Shown: piece after piece, positions 44,112 to 55,284 of the stretch
Numbering within the stretch: position 1 is the stretch's first letter
How the letters are laid out: every line of letters starts with the position of its first letter
From: Stomoxys calcitrans
Taxonomy: Eukaryota; Arthropoda; Insecta; Diptera; Muscidae
NCBI RefSeq assembly: GCF_963082655.1
Contig: NC_081552.1
Coordinates: 65,959,247 to 66,023,246, forward strand
Reading direction: 5' to 3'
DNA length: 64,000 nucleotides
The notes under the pieces: generated by a model
The model's database searches: none
What the model was told of the DNA's origin: nothing
Seen by the model: only the letters and a program-made list of their open reading frames with translations
Made by a program: the position numbers and the translations under genes

Positions 44112-47100
44112 TTTTCACTATCGGACGAGTGATTATACCCCTTGTCGTGACAATATCGGCCACTCTTACCAAATGGTCTTTCCCAGTATAAATTTTAGAA
44201 ACTCTACCCAGTCTCCACTCATTTGGGGGTAAACAATCATCTCGAATAACGACCATAGAGCCAACTTCTAAGTTCTTCTGAGGGGTTTGCCATTTCATAC
44301 GTTTATGAATTTCTTTGATATATTCATGTTTCCATCGGATGCTAAATTGTTGGCATAGAGCCCTTACTCGACGCCAACGGTTTAAAACGGAAAGATTGCC
44401 ATCGGACTCCGATGGTTCGGCAATGGAGAGGATCGGACCACCGGTAAGAAAGTGACCAGGCGTCAATGCCAATAGGTCATTTGGATCCTCAGATACCGGA
44501 GAAATTGGCCTGGAATTTAAGCAGGCTTCAATTCGGGCTAGAATTGTAGCGAACTCTTCCAGAGTAAATTTATGATTGCCAGCCATTTTACGGAAATGTA
44601 GCTTAAAACTTTTTACCCCGGCTTCCCAGAGTCCTCCCATGTGAGGAGCTCCCGGGGGTATAAAGTGCCATGTTATACTCTGGTACGAAAAATTTGCGGA
44701 TATTGAATCGCGGGAACAGCGAAGAAAATTCTGAGAGATTTCTTTAGAAGCGCCCACGAAGGTGGTACCATTGTCTGAATATAGATTACGTGGACACCCT
44801 CGTCGTGACACGAATCTGTGAAAGGAAGCTAGAAATGCTGCAGTGGAAAGGGAAGTAGTGAACTCGAGATGGATTGCTCTCGTGGCGAAGCAGACAAAGA
44901 TACACACATATCCCTTTGTAGTTTTGCAAGAACGCCCTGTATATGCCTTTATCTCGAAGGGGCCTGCAAAGTCTAACCCCGTATTCGTAAAGGGGCGGGA
45001 TAGTGTTGTCCGCTCTGGAGGAAGGGTTCCCATCAATTGCTTTTGCAACTTATGCTTAGCAATAACGCAAATCTTGCAATTGTGAACGGTAGATTTGATG
45101 AGATTCTTAGCTCTAGGCATCCAGAATTGGAGCCGTAGCATACGAAGCATCAGATTGTTTCCGCCATGTAATGTTATGGTATGAATGAAACGTAGTAAAA
45201 GCCTGGAAAACGTACTGTGGTATGGAAGTATAATCGGATATTTTTCGTCATAAGTTAAGCTTTCTGACCCAGCGATACGGCTACAAACCCGCATGAGACC
45301 ATTCTTGTCTATAAAGGGATTGAGATTAGAAAGTGAACTAGAGGTGGGTATTAGCTCCTTCTGAGAAAGTTTGCGATATTCGTTTGGATATTGGTGCATT
45401 TGCGCCAACTTAATTATCGAATTTCTAGTCGTCTCGATGACATCTCCCTCAGAATGAATACTGTCATTTGAAGCCCTACTGCCCTTCAGACTGGCAATAA
45501 ATCGGTACACGTATGACATTACTCGGAGCGCCCTTCCTAGGCAAGAAAATCGGTCAAGAAGGTCTTCGAAATTCGGAAAGTACGCGAAATTATTTTGAAC
45601 TTGGCGAACCTCCATTAGAGTTTCGTCAATCTGGACCGAACTTGGTATTGGCCACAAACTTGGAGGAAGTTGCAACCATGGCGGTCCACACCACCATGTA
45701 CAATTACCGGAAAGCTCTTTCGGATAAGCACCCCGAGAGGCAATGTCTGCAGGATTGTGTCTAGATTCCACATGGGACCAATTGTCCCCACTGATAATCT
45801 CGGAAATTTTGGAAACCCGATTGGCTATGAACGTTTTCCAAAGGAATGCAGGTTTCTTCAACCATGCTAGGACAATCATGGAATCCGACCAGCAAAAGAT
45901 TTTCGTATTCGGAATAGGGAAAACCTGCATCAATGCCTCAATCGTCTCGGCAAGTAAAAGTGCGGCGCAAAGTTCTAGCCTTGGGATCGAAACGGTTTTC
46001 AAAGGAGATACCCTGGACTTTGCCACGAGTAAATAGGTATTTATATTGCCATTGGAATCGATGGTGCGTGAATAAATGGTAGCGGCATATGCCTTCTCGG
46101 AGGCGTCACAGAAGCCATGCAGTTGCACCTCGCAGTCGGGTGTGTATTGTACCCAACGGGAAATACGGAGGTCATTTATATCAGAATAATTGGCCAAGAA
46201 ATCTAACCAATTAGTCAATAAATGTGTCGGAACTGGGCTGTCCCAGTCGGTATTGGAGGCCCATATATCTCGCATTAATAGTTTGGCTAGTACAATATAT
46301 GGACAAAGCCAGCCAGCGGGATCAAACAGTTTAGATATCTCGGATAAAATGAACCTCTTAGTAGGCCTCTCATTAGGCCTGATGGCTTTGGCAGAAAAAT
46401 AGAAATAATCATATCTGGCGTTCCACCTTACGCCCAAAGTTTTAGCCGTGCTATTGTCATTAAACTGTAGGAAATCTTCATTGAGTAAATGTTCCCTAGG
46501 AATGGAAGCAAGGAATTCGGATGAATTGGAGGTCCATTTCCTCAATGCGAATCCAGCGGATTCCAGGGCAGCAGTCAGTTCTGTCTGGACCTTAATGGCT
46601 GATGACACGTCATGGCCTCCTGCCATAACATCATCTACGTACATACACGACATTAAAACATGACTAGCTAGCGGATAAACATCCTTAATGTCAGTGGCTA
46701 GCTGTTGAATTGTACGAAGTGCGAGATATGGGGCGCAATTCAATCCAAACGTAACCGTTTGGAGCTCATATTCGTGGAGGTTGTCGTTTGGATCATCCCT
46801 AAAGATTATACGCTGGAAGGGTGTGTGGCTAGGATTAACGGAAATCTGGCGGTACATCTTTTCAATATCGCTGTTAAAGACGATTTTGTAAAAGCGCCAT
46901 TGGAGAAGCAAACTAGTCAGGTCAAGTTGGAGGGACGGTCCGCAGTAAAGGACGTCGTTCAAGCTTACACCATTCGAAGTTGGATTCGAAGCATTGAAGA
47001 CGACGCGGACCTTCGTAGTCACGCTGTCAGGGCGAACCACAGCATGATGTGGAAGGAAATATCTGGAATCATCTTGGGAAGGATTTGACGGAACCTCTTT

Positions 47101-49314
47101 CATATGGCCAAGTTCCAAGTATTCCTTGAGCACTTTGTCATATTGTACCTTCAGATCTGGTGTTCTAATCAAACGATTCTCGTTCCGAAAATATTGGGCC
47201 GTTACATTCCTCTTCGACGGACCTAGTCTCAAAGTATTTCCAAACTCTTTCTTGAATGGCAATGATACAACATATCGGCCCGTTGGGCCCCTTCGCGTGG
47301 ACTCAGCAAAGTACTCTTCACAGTATTTGTCATCATCCGACATGTGTTTTCGTTTAGGAATATCTTCCATCTCAAAAAATTTGGATATCCTCTCATCGAG
47401 CGCTAACTCGTTAAAGTAGGAGACCGTTGTTCGAAAGGAGGAAATATTATCAGAAGCAACAGGCCCTGTCAAAATCCATCCGAACACTGTCTCTTGAGCC
47501 ATCAGTGTTCCACAAACCTTGTGTCTCACCCCACCAAGCATTACCTGAGGAATTAAGTCTGCCCCGATCAGAATATCAATGTATGATGTTCGAAAGAAAT
47601 CAGGATCCGCCAGACGAATGTCCGGTAAACGGGAAAACATGTCGCTATCAGCCGTAAAGGTGGGCAATGAAGATGTCAGTCGGGGAAGAACGATTGCGGA
47701 AGCATTTATGAAAATTCCGGAGTCTATGGGTGAACTTAAACATAAGTCGCATATTTTCTGTGAACATGCGGACACACACCCATTCAGCCCGGAGATCTGG
47801 GCGGATATCCTTTTGCTATTAAGTCGAAGAAGGTTGAAAAGGTGTTCAGAAATGAACGAAGCTTCTGAACCAGAATCAAATACAGCCCTTGCTTTAAATA
47901 TCTCACCTCTATGAAGGATGTGAATAATTGCTGTACCAAGGAGAACCTTTCTGGATGTGGTAGCAGCACAAGACTGAATTGTCACACCGCTAGAAATTTG
48001 GGGCGTATCTTCGGATGTGGACTGTAGAACTGGTGTATTTGGAGCGGTGATACATTGGTTACCCGATTCAGTTCCTGTATTGCAAAGCAAGGTATTATGT
48101 CTTCGTTGACATTTCGAACAATTAAATGCACTTTTGCAATCTTTTACCACATGTCCCTTCGAAAAGCAATTCAAGCATAGCTTTATCTTCTTTATAAAAG
48201 CCAACTTGTCGTTGTAGCACATGCTTATAAACTTTGGGCACACTCGGATTGTATGTGATACGTCTGGACAAAGTTTACAAGGAGGAAGAGCTAAGCTGTT
48301 CTGATAAGAATTAACCCGTTTCTGACCGGATAGTTTGACATTAACTTTGGGAGGTTCGCTCGATTTAGAAGTGGAAGGCTGATCACTTAAATTTCGAACC
48401 GTCTCCAACGTTTGGTATCGGCTAGTGAGGAAGGAATCAAGGTCCTTCCAGGACGGACATTCTGTCTTGTTATTGACAGACTGCTCCCATAATGAAAGGG
48501 TATTTTCGGGAAGTCGAGTGCTACATAGGTAGACGAAAATAGGGTCCCAACTTTGTATCTCGATTTGGTAGAGTTTCAGAGCAGATATTATGCTGTTGAT
48601 GGAATTTTGAATCTCCTTTATGGAGTCTCCGGATTCGACAGATATTCTTTGAAGGCTAAACAAAACCTTCAGTTGGCTATTTATAAGCAACCTCCTGTTT
48701 TCATACCGAACTTGCAGAGCTTTCCAGGCAATATCAAAGCCCTCATTGGTCAATGGGGCTTTGCGGACAATATCCCTGGCTTCATCTCGCGTTTTATTAT
48801 TCAAATGGAAAAGCTTTTCCACCGGTGAAAGCCTCGAATTCTTTATATAGATGGCCGTAAACAAGTCTCGGAAGGTCGGCCAAGCTAGATAATCTCCGTG
48901 AAAGAGCTCTGTGTCACACGGTGGTAAATGAACTGACGGATATTCATCTCGGACGGAAGATGTATTCATCGGAATTGGATTGGATATCGACGCCCGTTTG
49001 GATTCTATACAGGCACTTATCTTAGCTACAGAATCGACATATGTAGTGTAAGTGCTGTGGTACCGGGCTCGAATAGTCTCAAGATCAGCTTTGCTATTCT
49101 CGTCCGCAGAAGCCATTAGTTCCTGAACACTTTCCTCATACGTGGGTTTCATTCTCTGCCAAATATCTCGCAGTTCTTCCTTATGTACCTCCAAAGAGTA
49201 GACTGAAGAATTGTTGAGAGATTCTCCGCAAATATCGGCGTTGAAAATAATCAAAGCGTCAGATATTTGCGTAAACCTTGTCAAAGCGGACATTCTGACC
49301 ACACAATAGTCCAA
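44089..49314 (-). CDS. pol: BEL/Pao Gag-Pol polyprotein, 1741 aa, intact
   Basis: One unbroken frame. In order: Gag region (DUF1759-like) ~135-300; zinc cluster 346-411 with a classic knuckle C380-C383-H388-C393; retropepsin-like protease (DUF1758) with DSG at 480-482; reverse transcriptase ~720-930 with D816 and YVDD at 892-895; Pao RNase H with D1070, E1114, D1144 and D1190; integrase zinc finger H1378, H1383, C1413, C1416; integrase core D1448, D1514, E1564; C-terminal DUF5641-like domain ~1645-1735. All catalytic residues I can place are present. Gag and Pol are fused without a frameshift, as is usual for BEL. It should package, copy and integrate the element. The start at 49314 is the first ATG of the frame; M8 is an alternative. 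Confidence 0.95.
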   Translation of the reverse strand: MDYCVVRMSALTRFTQISDALIIFNADICGESLNNSSVYSLEVHKEELRDIWQRMKPTYEESVQELMASADENSKADLETIRARYHSTYTTYVDSVAKISACIESKRASISNPIPMNTSSVRDEYPSVHLPPCDTELFHGDYLAWPTFRDLFTAIYIKNSRLSPVEKLFHLNNKTRDEARDIVRKAPLTNEGFDIAWKALQVRYENRRLLINSQLKVLFSLQRISVESGDSIKEIQNSINSIISALKLYQIEIQSWDPIFVYLCSTRLPENTLSLWEQSVNNKTECPSWKDLDSFLTSRYQTLETVRNLSDQPSTSKSSEPPKVNVKLSGQKRVNSYQNSLALPPCKLCPDVSHTIRVCPKFISMCYNDKLAFIKKIKLCLNCFSKGHVVKDCKSAFNCSKCQRRHNTLLCNTGTESGNQCITAPNTPVLQSTSEDTPQISSGVTIQSCAATTSRKVLLGTAIIHILHRGEIFKARAVFDSGSEASFISEHLFNLLRLNSKRISAQISGLNGCVSACSQKICDLCLSSPIDSGIFINASAIVLPRLTSSLPTFTADSDMFSRLPDIRLADPDFFRTSYIDILIGADLIPQVMLGGVRHKVCGTLMAQETVFGWILTGPVASDNISSFRTTVSYFNELALDERISKFFEMEDIPKRKHMSDDDKYCEEYFAESTRRGPTGRYVVSLPFKKEFGNTLRLGPSKRNVTAQYFRNENRLIRTPDLKVQYDKVLKEYLELGHMKEVPSNPSQDDSRYFLPHHAVVRPDSVTTKVRVVFNASNPTSNGVSLNDVLYCGPSLQLDLTSLLLQWRFYKIVFNSDIEKMYRQISVNPSHTPFQRIIFRDDPNDNLHEYELQTVTFGLNCAPYLALRTIQQLATDIKDVYPLASHVLMSCMYVDDVMAGGHDVSSAIKVQTELTAALESAGFALRKWTSNSSEFLASIPREHLLNEDFLQFNDNSTAKTLGVRWNARYDYFYFSAKAIRPNERPTKRFILSEISKLFDPAGWLCPYIVLAKLLMRDIWASNTDWDSPVPTHLLTNWLDFLANYSDINDLRISRWVQYTPDCEVQLHGFCDASEKAYAATIYSRTIDSNGNINTYLLVAKSRVSPLKTVSIPRLELCAALLLAETIEALMQVFPIPNTKIFCWSDSMIVLAWLKKPAFLWKTFIANRVSKISEIISGDNWSHVESRHNPADIASRGAYPKELSGNCTWWCGPPWLQLPPSLWPIPSSVQIDETLMEVRQVQNNFAYFPNFEDLLDRFSCLGRALRVMSYVYRFIASLKGSRASNDSIHSEGDVIETTRNSIIKLAQMHQYPNEYRKLSQKELIPTSSSLSNLNPFIDKNGLMRVCSRIAGSESLTYDEKYPIILPYHSTFSRLLLRFIHTITLHGGNNLMLRMLRLQFWMPRAKNLIKSTVHNCKICVIAKHKLQKQLMGTLPPERTTLSRPFTNTGLDFAGPFEIKAYTGRSCKTTKGYVCIFVCFATRAIHLEFTTSLSTAAFLASFHRFVSRRGCPRNLYSDNGTTFVGASKEISQNFLRCSRDSISANFSYQSITWHFIPPGAPHMGGLWEAGVKSFKLHFRKMAGNHKFTLEEFATILARIEACLNSRPISPVSEDPNDLLALTPGHFLTGGPILSIAEPSESDGNLSVLNRWRRVRALCQQFSIRWKHEYIKEIHKRMKWQTPQKNLEVGSMVVIRDDCLPPNEWRLGRVSKIYTGKDHLVRVADIVTTRGIITRPIVKIVLLPPC

Positions 49315-50960
49315 ACCTCAGAATCTCAACGAACATATATATCAATATTAGAAAAATATCTGTAAACCCCGTTCAAAAAGAGTATAAGAAAATTAAATGT
49401 AAAACGAATGAATTCAAAACTTCGATCCAATCAACTTCCTGCCCTTTTGGAGCAAAAACAAAATTCAAAATATACTCCAAAATTTAACCTCAATTAGAAA
49501 AACCTTTCATATGTGGGCAAACGCAATTGGATTGAAAATCGAAGACCACAAATGCAGCCATGTGGAATATTCTCACATAAGTTGTATCCGTACAATGGAC
49601 TAGAAGGAAAATTTCGTTTATGGCAGGGTAATTCAATGGTAAATTTAATAATTTTTAAGAAAAAATGAACGAAAAAAATAGTCTACAAATGATGCAACTC
49701 GTATCGGAAATCCAAAAAAATTATCGTAGGAACAACAAAAACTAAAGACCATTCACGAATCTGATCTAATATAGTTTAGCTCGACTTCACTTTTATTATC
49801 TCACAAAATACCTGCATTAATCCCCAGAATTTGGTTCAAATTTGGTATTCTTCCTTGATGTTCTTTTCTCCTTCTGGGCCATGAACTTGGTGTAGGATTA
49901 TAGAGGTTAAGGCTTCTTCACTGCCCTTAATGCCGTCTTCTAACTGATGGTGTCTTTATGATCCAGCCCCTTTTGGAATTCTTCCCAAAGTATATATCGC
50001 CAAAATACTTTTGTCTCTATGTTGTGTTCAACCAAAAATAAACACAAAAACTAAGGTCCTCTGACGTATCTCGTTCCGCAATGAAATTTACTCTTTATAG
50101 TCCGCAGTTTCAAAAGTCGATAAATGTAGCAAGTAGCACTTTCTAACTTTTCTATATTTAATTCACACACGTTGCTTTGATCAACAATATCAGTAATGAC
50201 AAATAGGGCGAACAAAGGCAAAATAATGACAGTATAAAAACGATGTAAGTGGATATGGCTTCCGACAACACACTGCCCTTTTGATATTTTACTTCTCCTT
50301 CAATTTTATGATCTGATTATCATGAATACATAAACGGTACCCATAATGGAGTGTTATAAATCCCTATGGAAGGGAACCTGTTTTGATAGTCAGCTGAATC
50401 AAAACAAAAACGAAACTGTGCTACCGCTGCTCACGACTGCTATATCAATTCGCTGTTGCTATCTATTATGGAGCAGTGCTGTAGCAGATCTTGACCAACG
50501 ATTGACGCGTATGTCAACAAAACAGGCAAAAATTAGCATTGATATTCCCAATTAAAGTGCCGAATCAAATGGATTGAAGAGGAATGGGATTCTCACCACT
50601 GGGTATGTTAAATCGATGCCCAACAAAGAGATTGGAAGTTTATTTTCGCCTTACACAATGTACGAGCAATTGTACCAAATTATTGGAATATAAATGTTGT
50701 TGCTATCTAAGAGCACATATGTAGTCTCATTTAGATTTTTTTTTTTTTTTTCTTTTTTGGACTTCTATGTTAAATGCACCATTTAACACCTGTCTCCGCA
50801 GAAAAGGAACTTTGTGAGGAAAACCACGTTACGTAACTTCTGTCCCTCTACTTTTATACGAAAATAGTTTTTCATTAGCCGAACATACCTGGATTCGATT
50901 TTATTTCTGCTTAAACGAAATTGCAATTGTGGATGAAAAATTTCTTTTAGGCTTTCCAAA
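49315..50960 (-). other. BEL leader (5' untranslated region)
   Basis: About 1.65 kb between the primer site and the Gag-Pol ATG. It has no domain-bearing ORF on either strand. It is long for a retrotransposon leader and presumably holds packaging or translation signals; an intron is also possible. Confidence 0.6.
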
Positions 50961-50977
50961 TCCGGTTCGAAGGACCA
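50961..50977 (-). promoter_or_regulatory. BEL primer-binding site, tRNA-Tyr-like
   Basis: On the plus strand 'tccggttcgaaggacca' abuts the LTR and has the form of a tRNA 3' end with CCA. It matches, with one difference, the eukaryotic tRNA-Tyr 3' end as I remember it. On the element strand this is the complementary TGGTCCTTCGAACCGGA. Confidence 0.75.
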
Positions 50978-51418
50978 TGTAGAGTATTTGGCTGAACTTA
51001 GGAATTAGAAACTGGCAAAAATTTGGATTTCCTAAAAGATGGTAGATTTGGTTAAATCTCGGAAATATATCCATTCAATGTCGGTGATATGGAATTAAAA
51101 AGCAGAAAGAAATACGAAAAACAAACGAAATCAGGTTTCAGTAAGCCACGAGGGAGAGTTCGGTTGCTTAGCCTTACCAAAATGGTTCCTCTTTAAGAAA
51201 ACGTAGAAATTTATGGTTAAGTAGACGATGACTTTTAACTTTATTATTCGATGGTAACAAATTGAATGAACGAGAAATCACTCGGTGAGCTAATACAAAA
51301 GAACAAGTAGTAAACTTAACGCAACTACTTTTTAGCCTTATCTAAGATGAAAAGTGACATCTGGATATGAAAATTCATTTGACTTAACACAAAAAGGCCA
51401 AGGTATGCGGCATAAACA
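50978..51418 (-). repeat. BEL 5' LTR
   Basis: 441 bp starting TG and ending CA on the element strand. A candidate polyadenylation signal lies at 51240-51245 (minus AATAAA). It should drive transcription leftwards. Confidence 0.96.
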
Positions 51419-51423
51419 GGGTA
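51419..51423. repeat. BEL target site duplication, right copy
   Basis: GGGTA, identical to 42627-42631. Confidence 0.95.
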
Positions 51424-51521
51424 TTTGGAATTTTTGAGTTTGCCAACAAAAGCTGGTTATAATTTTCCAGCCAAATATAAGACTATAACGCCCGAACTCC
51501 ATCAAGAATAACTTTAATATA

Positions 51522-52856
51522 CCCTCCACCATAAGATGGGTGGTATACTAATTTCGTCATTCTGATTGTAACTACTCGAAATATTCGTCTGAGACCCCAT
51601 AAAGTATATATATTCTTGATCGTCGTGAAATTTTATGTCGATCTAGCCATGTCCGTCCGTCTGTCCGTCTGTCCGTCCGTCTGTCCGTCCGTCTGTCTGT
51701 CGAAAGCACGCTAACTTCCGAAGGAGTAAAACTAGCCGCTTGAAATTTTGCACAAATACTTCTTATTAGTGTGGGTCGGTTGGTATTGTAAATGGGCCAT
51801 ATCGGACCATGTTTTGATATAGCTGCTATATAAACCGATCTTGGGTCTTGACTTCTTGAGCCTCTAGAGTTCAGAATTCTTATCCGATTGGGGTGAAATT
51901 TAGCACGACGTGTTTCGATATGATATCCAACAACTGTGCCAAGTATGATTCAAATCGGTTAATAACCTGATATAGCTGCCATATAAACCGATCTTGGGTC
52001 TTGACTTCTTGAGCCTCTAGAAGGCGCAATTCTTGTCCGATTGAAATGAAATTTTGCACGACGTGTTTTGTTATTATATCCAACAACTGTGCCAAGTATG
52101 GTTCAAATCAGTCTATAACCTGATATAGCTGCCATATAAACCGATCTGGGGTCTTGACTTCTTGAGCCTCTAGAGTGCGCAATTCTTATTCGATTGGAAT
52201 GAAATTTTGCACGACGTGTTTTGTTACGATATCCAACAACTGTGCCAAATATGGTTCAAATCGGTTCATAACCTGATATAGCTGTCATATAAACAGATCT
52301 GGGGACTTGACTTCTTGAGCTTCTAGAGGGCGCAATTCCTATCCGATTTGGCTGAAATTTCGCAAGACGTTTTTTTTTATTGTTACTTTCAACTACTATG
52401 TCAAATAAAGTACAAGTCGGTTCATAACCTGATATAGCTGCCATATAAACCGATCTGGGATCTTGACTTCTTGAGCCTCTAGAGGTCGCAATTATTATCA
52501 GATTTGCCTGAAATTTTGTACGACGGATTGTTTCATGACCATCAACATACGTGTTTATTATGGTCTGAATCGGTCCATAGCCCGATACAGCTCCGATCTC
52601 TCTATTTTACTTTTTGAGCTCACAAAGAGCGCAATTCTTATTCGAATTGGCTGAATTTTACACAGGTCTCCAACATATAATTTAATTGTGGTCCAAACCG
52701 GACCATATCTTGATATCGCTCTAATAGCAGAGCAAATCTTTTCTTATATCCTGTTTTGCCTAAGAAGAGATGCCGGGAAAAGAACTAGACAAATGCGATC
52801 CATGGTGGAGGGTATATAAGATTCGGCCCGGCCGAACTTAGCACGCTTTTACTGGT
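51522..52856 (+). mobile_element. Helentron-like element, family A, complete
   Basis: 5' end 'tataccctccaccataag', GTCC/GTCTG array at 51650-51705, about six monomers, then the 3' subterminal repeat, palindrome 'ttcggcccggccgaa' and 'ttttactggttttt'. It lies ~100 bp right of the BEL element. Confidence 0.86.
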
Positions 52857-53229
52857 TTTTTTAATAAACTCAGAAGCAAATGCCATTGGTGGCTTATAAA
52901 CAATATAATGAGCTTTCTATAAACATATATCATTTCTAGATTGATATATGTGTATACCATTGTGAACGTGTTAACACTTCGTACCCTTCCCTGTACCATT
53001 TTTGTGGGGTCGGCATTTATTAAAATTTTTTAAATATAAATATCAATCAATATTTTCGAGGTAGCAGTATTGTCAGTCAACTTATACCTCTATTTGTTTT
53101 CCGCGATTTTTTTGCTCATAATAGCTGATAACAATTCACAATCACTGACTAGATAGATTCATGGTATGAGTACCGAGCACTCATTATCATTAGTTGTTGA
53201 TTAACTGCGCGGAGAATACTTGTAGCAAA
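52857..53229 (+). promoter_or_regulatory. Upstream region of the second host gene
   Basis: About 370 bp between a Helentron and the start codon. A GATA-type site 'ctgataac' lies at 53125-53132 and further 'ttatca' words at 53184-53190. No clear TATA box stands at the expected distance. A transposon sits within ~375 bp of the start codon, so a compact promoter is likely. Confidence 0.4.
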
Positions 53230-54026
53230 ATGAATCTCAAAATTAAAAGTGTGCTTTTCCTAATTATAACTTTAACAAGGTTATCCTCAATATGGGCACA
53301 AGATACTGAAGGAACAATTAAAAGACAACAACAATTAGCGATTGATATACTGCTATTGAAAAATGATATCAATAGTCTCAATGAAAATTTAAACTCTTTA
53401 AAACAACGGTAAGAAGCAAATTTACATTTAATAAAAAGCGCCTGAATTCAAAATAGATTTCTCATCTCAGTCATAATCAGCAAACTGAACACATAAAGAA
53501 GGTTAAAACTTTGTATGGTCAAACTGAAAACATTCTTGATCATTGCCATGTCAATAAGGCCTTCAGTGACTTCGCCACCACAACGAGTGAAATAAAACAA
53601 AAAGTTGGAGGAATTATAAACGACAATTACGATAAGCATACCAGCAAATTAAACCAAACATTACAATATTTAAATAAATTATCGGTTGGTTGTGGTGCAG
53701 GAGAAAGACAGGTCCTAATAGATCTTCAGAGGCAAATTGAAGAAAAATTATTGAAGTTGAAAGGATTTGAGCAACGACTAAAACAACTACAAGAGAACTC
53801 CAGTAACATAGCGATTCAAGAAGAAATGCAGCCACTTGCAGAGCTGCTCAATGAAATCATTTCTAAGTTAGCTACTCAAGAAGATAAGCTTAAGAATTTT
53901 GAATCTGTTCAGCCTGCTATACAAAATTCCTTAGAAAACATTGAAGCCATAAAGAAAAAAGAAGTCGCACAGTGTCATCAAAAGAAATGTATTGCTGAAA
54001 AGATTTCGAAATTGAGAGAAAAATAA
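53230..54026 (+). CDS. Secreted coiled-coil protein, 244 aa, two exons (paralogue 2)
   Basis: The ATG at 53230 is preceded by 'tagcaaa'. An in-frame upstream ATG (53194) would spoil the signal peptide and is less likely. Exon 1 is 53230-53408, the intron 53409-53470 (62 bp, GTAAGA...CATCTCAG) and exon 2 53471-54026. The later AG at 53480 breaks the frame. The 244-residue product has a signal peptide (1-23, hydrophobic core VLFLIITL), then a Gln/Lys/Glu/Leu-rich coiled-coil-like chain. Cysteines at 85 and 134 have the same 49-residue spacing as C82/C131 of the 24036 gene; a further pair, CHQKKC, lies near the C-terminus. Equal length, phase-2 intron at codon 60 (59 in the other) and shared cysteines argue for an ancient duplication. 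No known domain; likely secreted. Confidence 0.78.
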
Positions 54027-54082
54027 AAAAGTGTAGGCCTAAAAATGTTTTTGATAATGTAAAAATTGACAGAAAAAAAAAT

Positions 54083-54088
54083 AATAAA
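54083..54088 (+). terminator. Polyadenylation signal AATAAA
   Basis: AATAAA 57 nt downstream of the stop codon of the second coiled-coil gene, in an A-rich context. Confidence 0.55.
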
Positions 54089-54118
54089 CGAAATAACAAA
54101 TTTATATTAATGTTTATA

Positions 54119-55166
54119 AAAACAAGTAAAAGCTTGCTAAGTTCGGCCGTGTCGAATCTTGAGAACAAACCACTATCGTAGATTCTGCTAAAAATTATAC
54201 AAAATGAATTAAGTTGTAGAACACAATTTAATTCCGCATACCAAACTTCTGTCAAACCAGCAAAAACTCAAGCTTCTACCAACTGAGAAAGGATGATCGA
54301 GAGACCGGTATACATGGGAGCTACATCAGGTTATAGACTAATTTTGGCCGCATATAGCACAGTTGTTGGAAGTCGTTATAAAACATCGCATTGGACTGAT
54401 TGGACAAAAATTGCGGCTTGTAAGGACTCAAGAAGTCAAATCGGGAGATCGATTTATATGGGAGCTATATCAGGTTCTTAACCGATTTAGACCCTACTAG
54501 GCACAGTTGTTGCAAGTCATATCAAAACATTGCATGCAAAACGTCAGCCTAATTGGACAAAAATTGCGGCTTGTAAGTGCCTAAGAAGTCAAATCGGGAG
54601 ATCGGTTTATATGGCAGCTATATCAGGTTAAAGAGCTATTTGGACCGTACGAAGCAAGTCATATCGGGAGATCGGTTTATATGGGAGCTATATATCAGGT
54701 TCTTGACCGATTTAGACCGTACTAGCCACAGTCATTAGAACTCGTAACAAAACATCGCATCGGCAGATCGGTTTGTATGGGAGCTATATCAGGTTAAAGA
54801 CCGATTTGGACCATACTAAACACAGTTCTTGCAAGTCATAACGGAACACCAAATTCAAAATCGGACAAATATAGCGGCTTTCAGGGGATCAAGAAGTCAA
54901 ATCGGGAGACCTGTTTATAGGGGAGCTACATCCAAATCTGAGCTGATATGGCCGATTTGCAATTCCCAACGACCGACATCGATGTATCTGTGCAAAATTT
55001 CAATCAGCGAGCTTTATGCGTTCGACGGTCATGGTTGGAACGACTGAGAACGTCGAGACGATTAAGAATATATATACTTGATGCGGTCTTAGATGAATAT
55101 TTCGAGGTGTTGTAAACGAAATGGGTAGATTAGTATACCCCCATCCCTCGGTGATGGGTATATATA
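54119..55166 (-). mobile_element. Helentron-like element, family C, near complete
   Basis: The left end has 'acaagtaaaagcttgctaag' and a broken palindrome 'ttcggccgtgtcgaatc'. Monomers with 'caagaagtcaaatcgggaga' and 'tttatatgggagctatatca' words are shorter and more diverged. The right end has 'tatatatacttgatgcggtc' and 'ccctcggtgatgggtatata'. The tetranucleotide array has almost disappeared. Confidence 0.72.
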
Positions 55167-55284
55167 GTCTAAGCTGGTTAATCCAACAACAAATTGAAAC
55201 AATTGTTTTGACCAAACTAAAGTTACAAATTTTCTAAAGATAAAATTTCTTTTAAAGGTTAAATTTTAATGATTTTTTCTGAAT
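55167..55284. other. Short AT-rich interval
   Basis: About 120 bp with 'attttctaaagataaaattt', like 26080-26100. Otherwise unassigned. Confidence 0.35.

Larger units (their letters stand above)
42632..51418 (-). mobile_element. Complete BEL/Pao LTR retrotransposon
   Basis: An 8787-bp element with 441-bp LTRs (TG...CA) and a GGGTA target duplication. On the minus strand the order is 5' LTR 50978-51418, primer site 50961-50977, ~1.65-kb leader, Gag-Pol 44089-49314, ORF2 43191-44111, purine-rich tract 43073-43086 and 3' LTR 42632-43072. Domain order (Gag, zinc knuckles, aspartic protease, RT, RNase H, integrase) and the 5-bp duplication define BEL/Pao. Near-identical LTRs and an uninterrupted 1741-codon frame indicate a recent, possibly still active, insertion. 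Confidence 0.96.

Noticed and set aside
44843..48828. Many plus-strand frames of 60-127 codons
   Set aside because: They are antisense shadows of the intact BEL Gag-Pol.
53614..54255. Minus-strand frames of 73 and 112 codons over the second coiled-coil gene
   Set aside because: Antisense to a supported exon; hydrophobic only because they mirror Lys/Glu/Gln codons.
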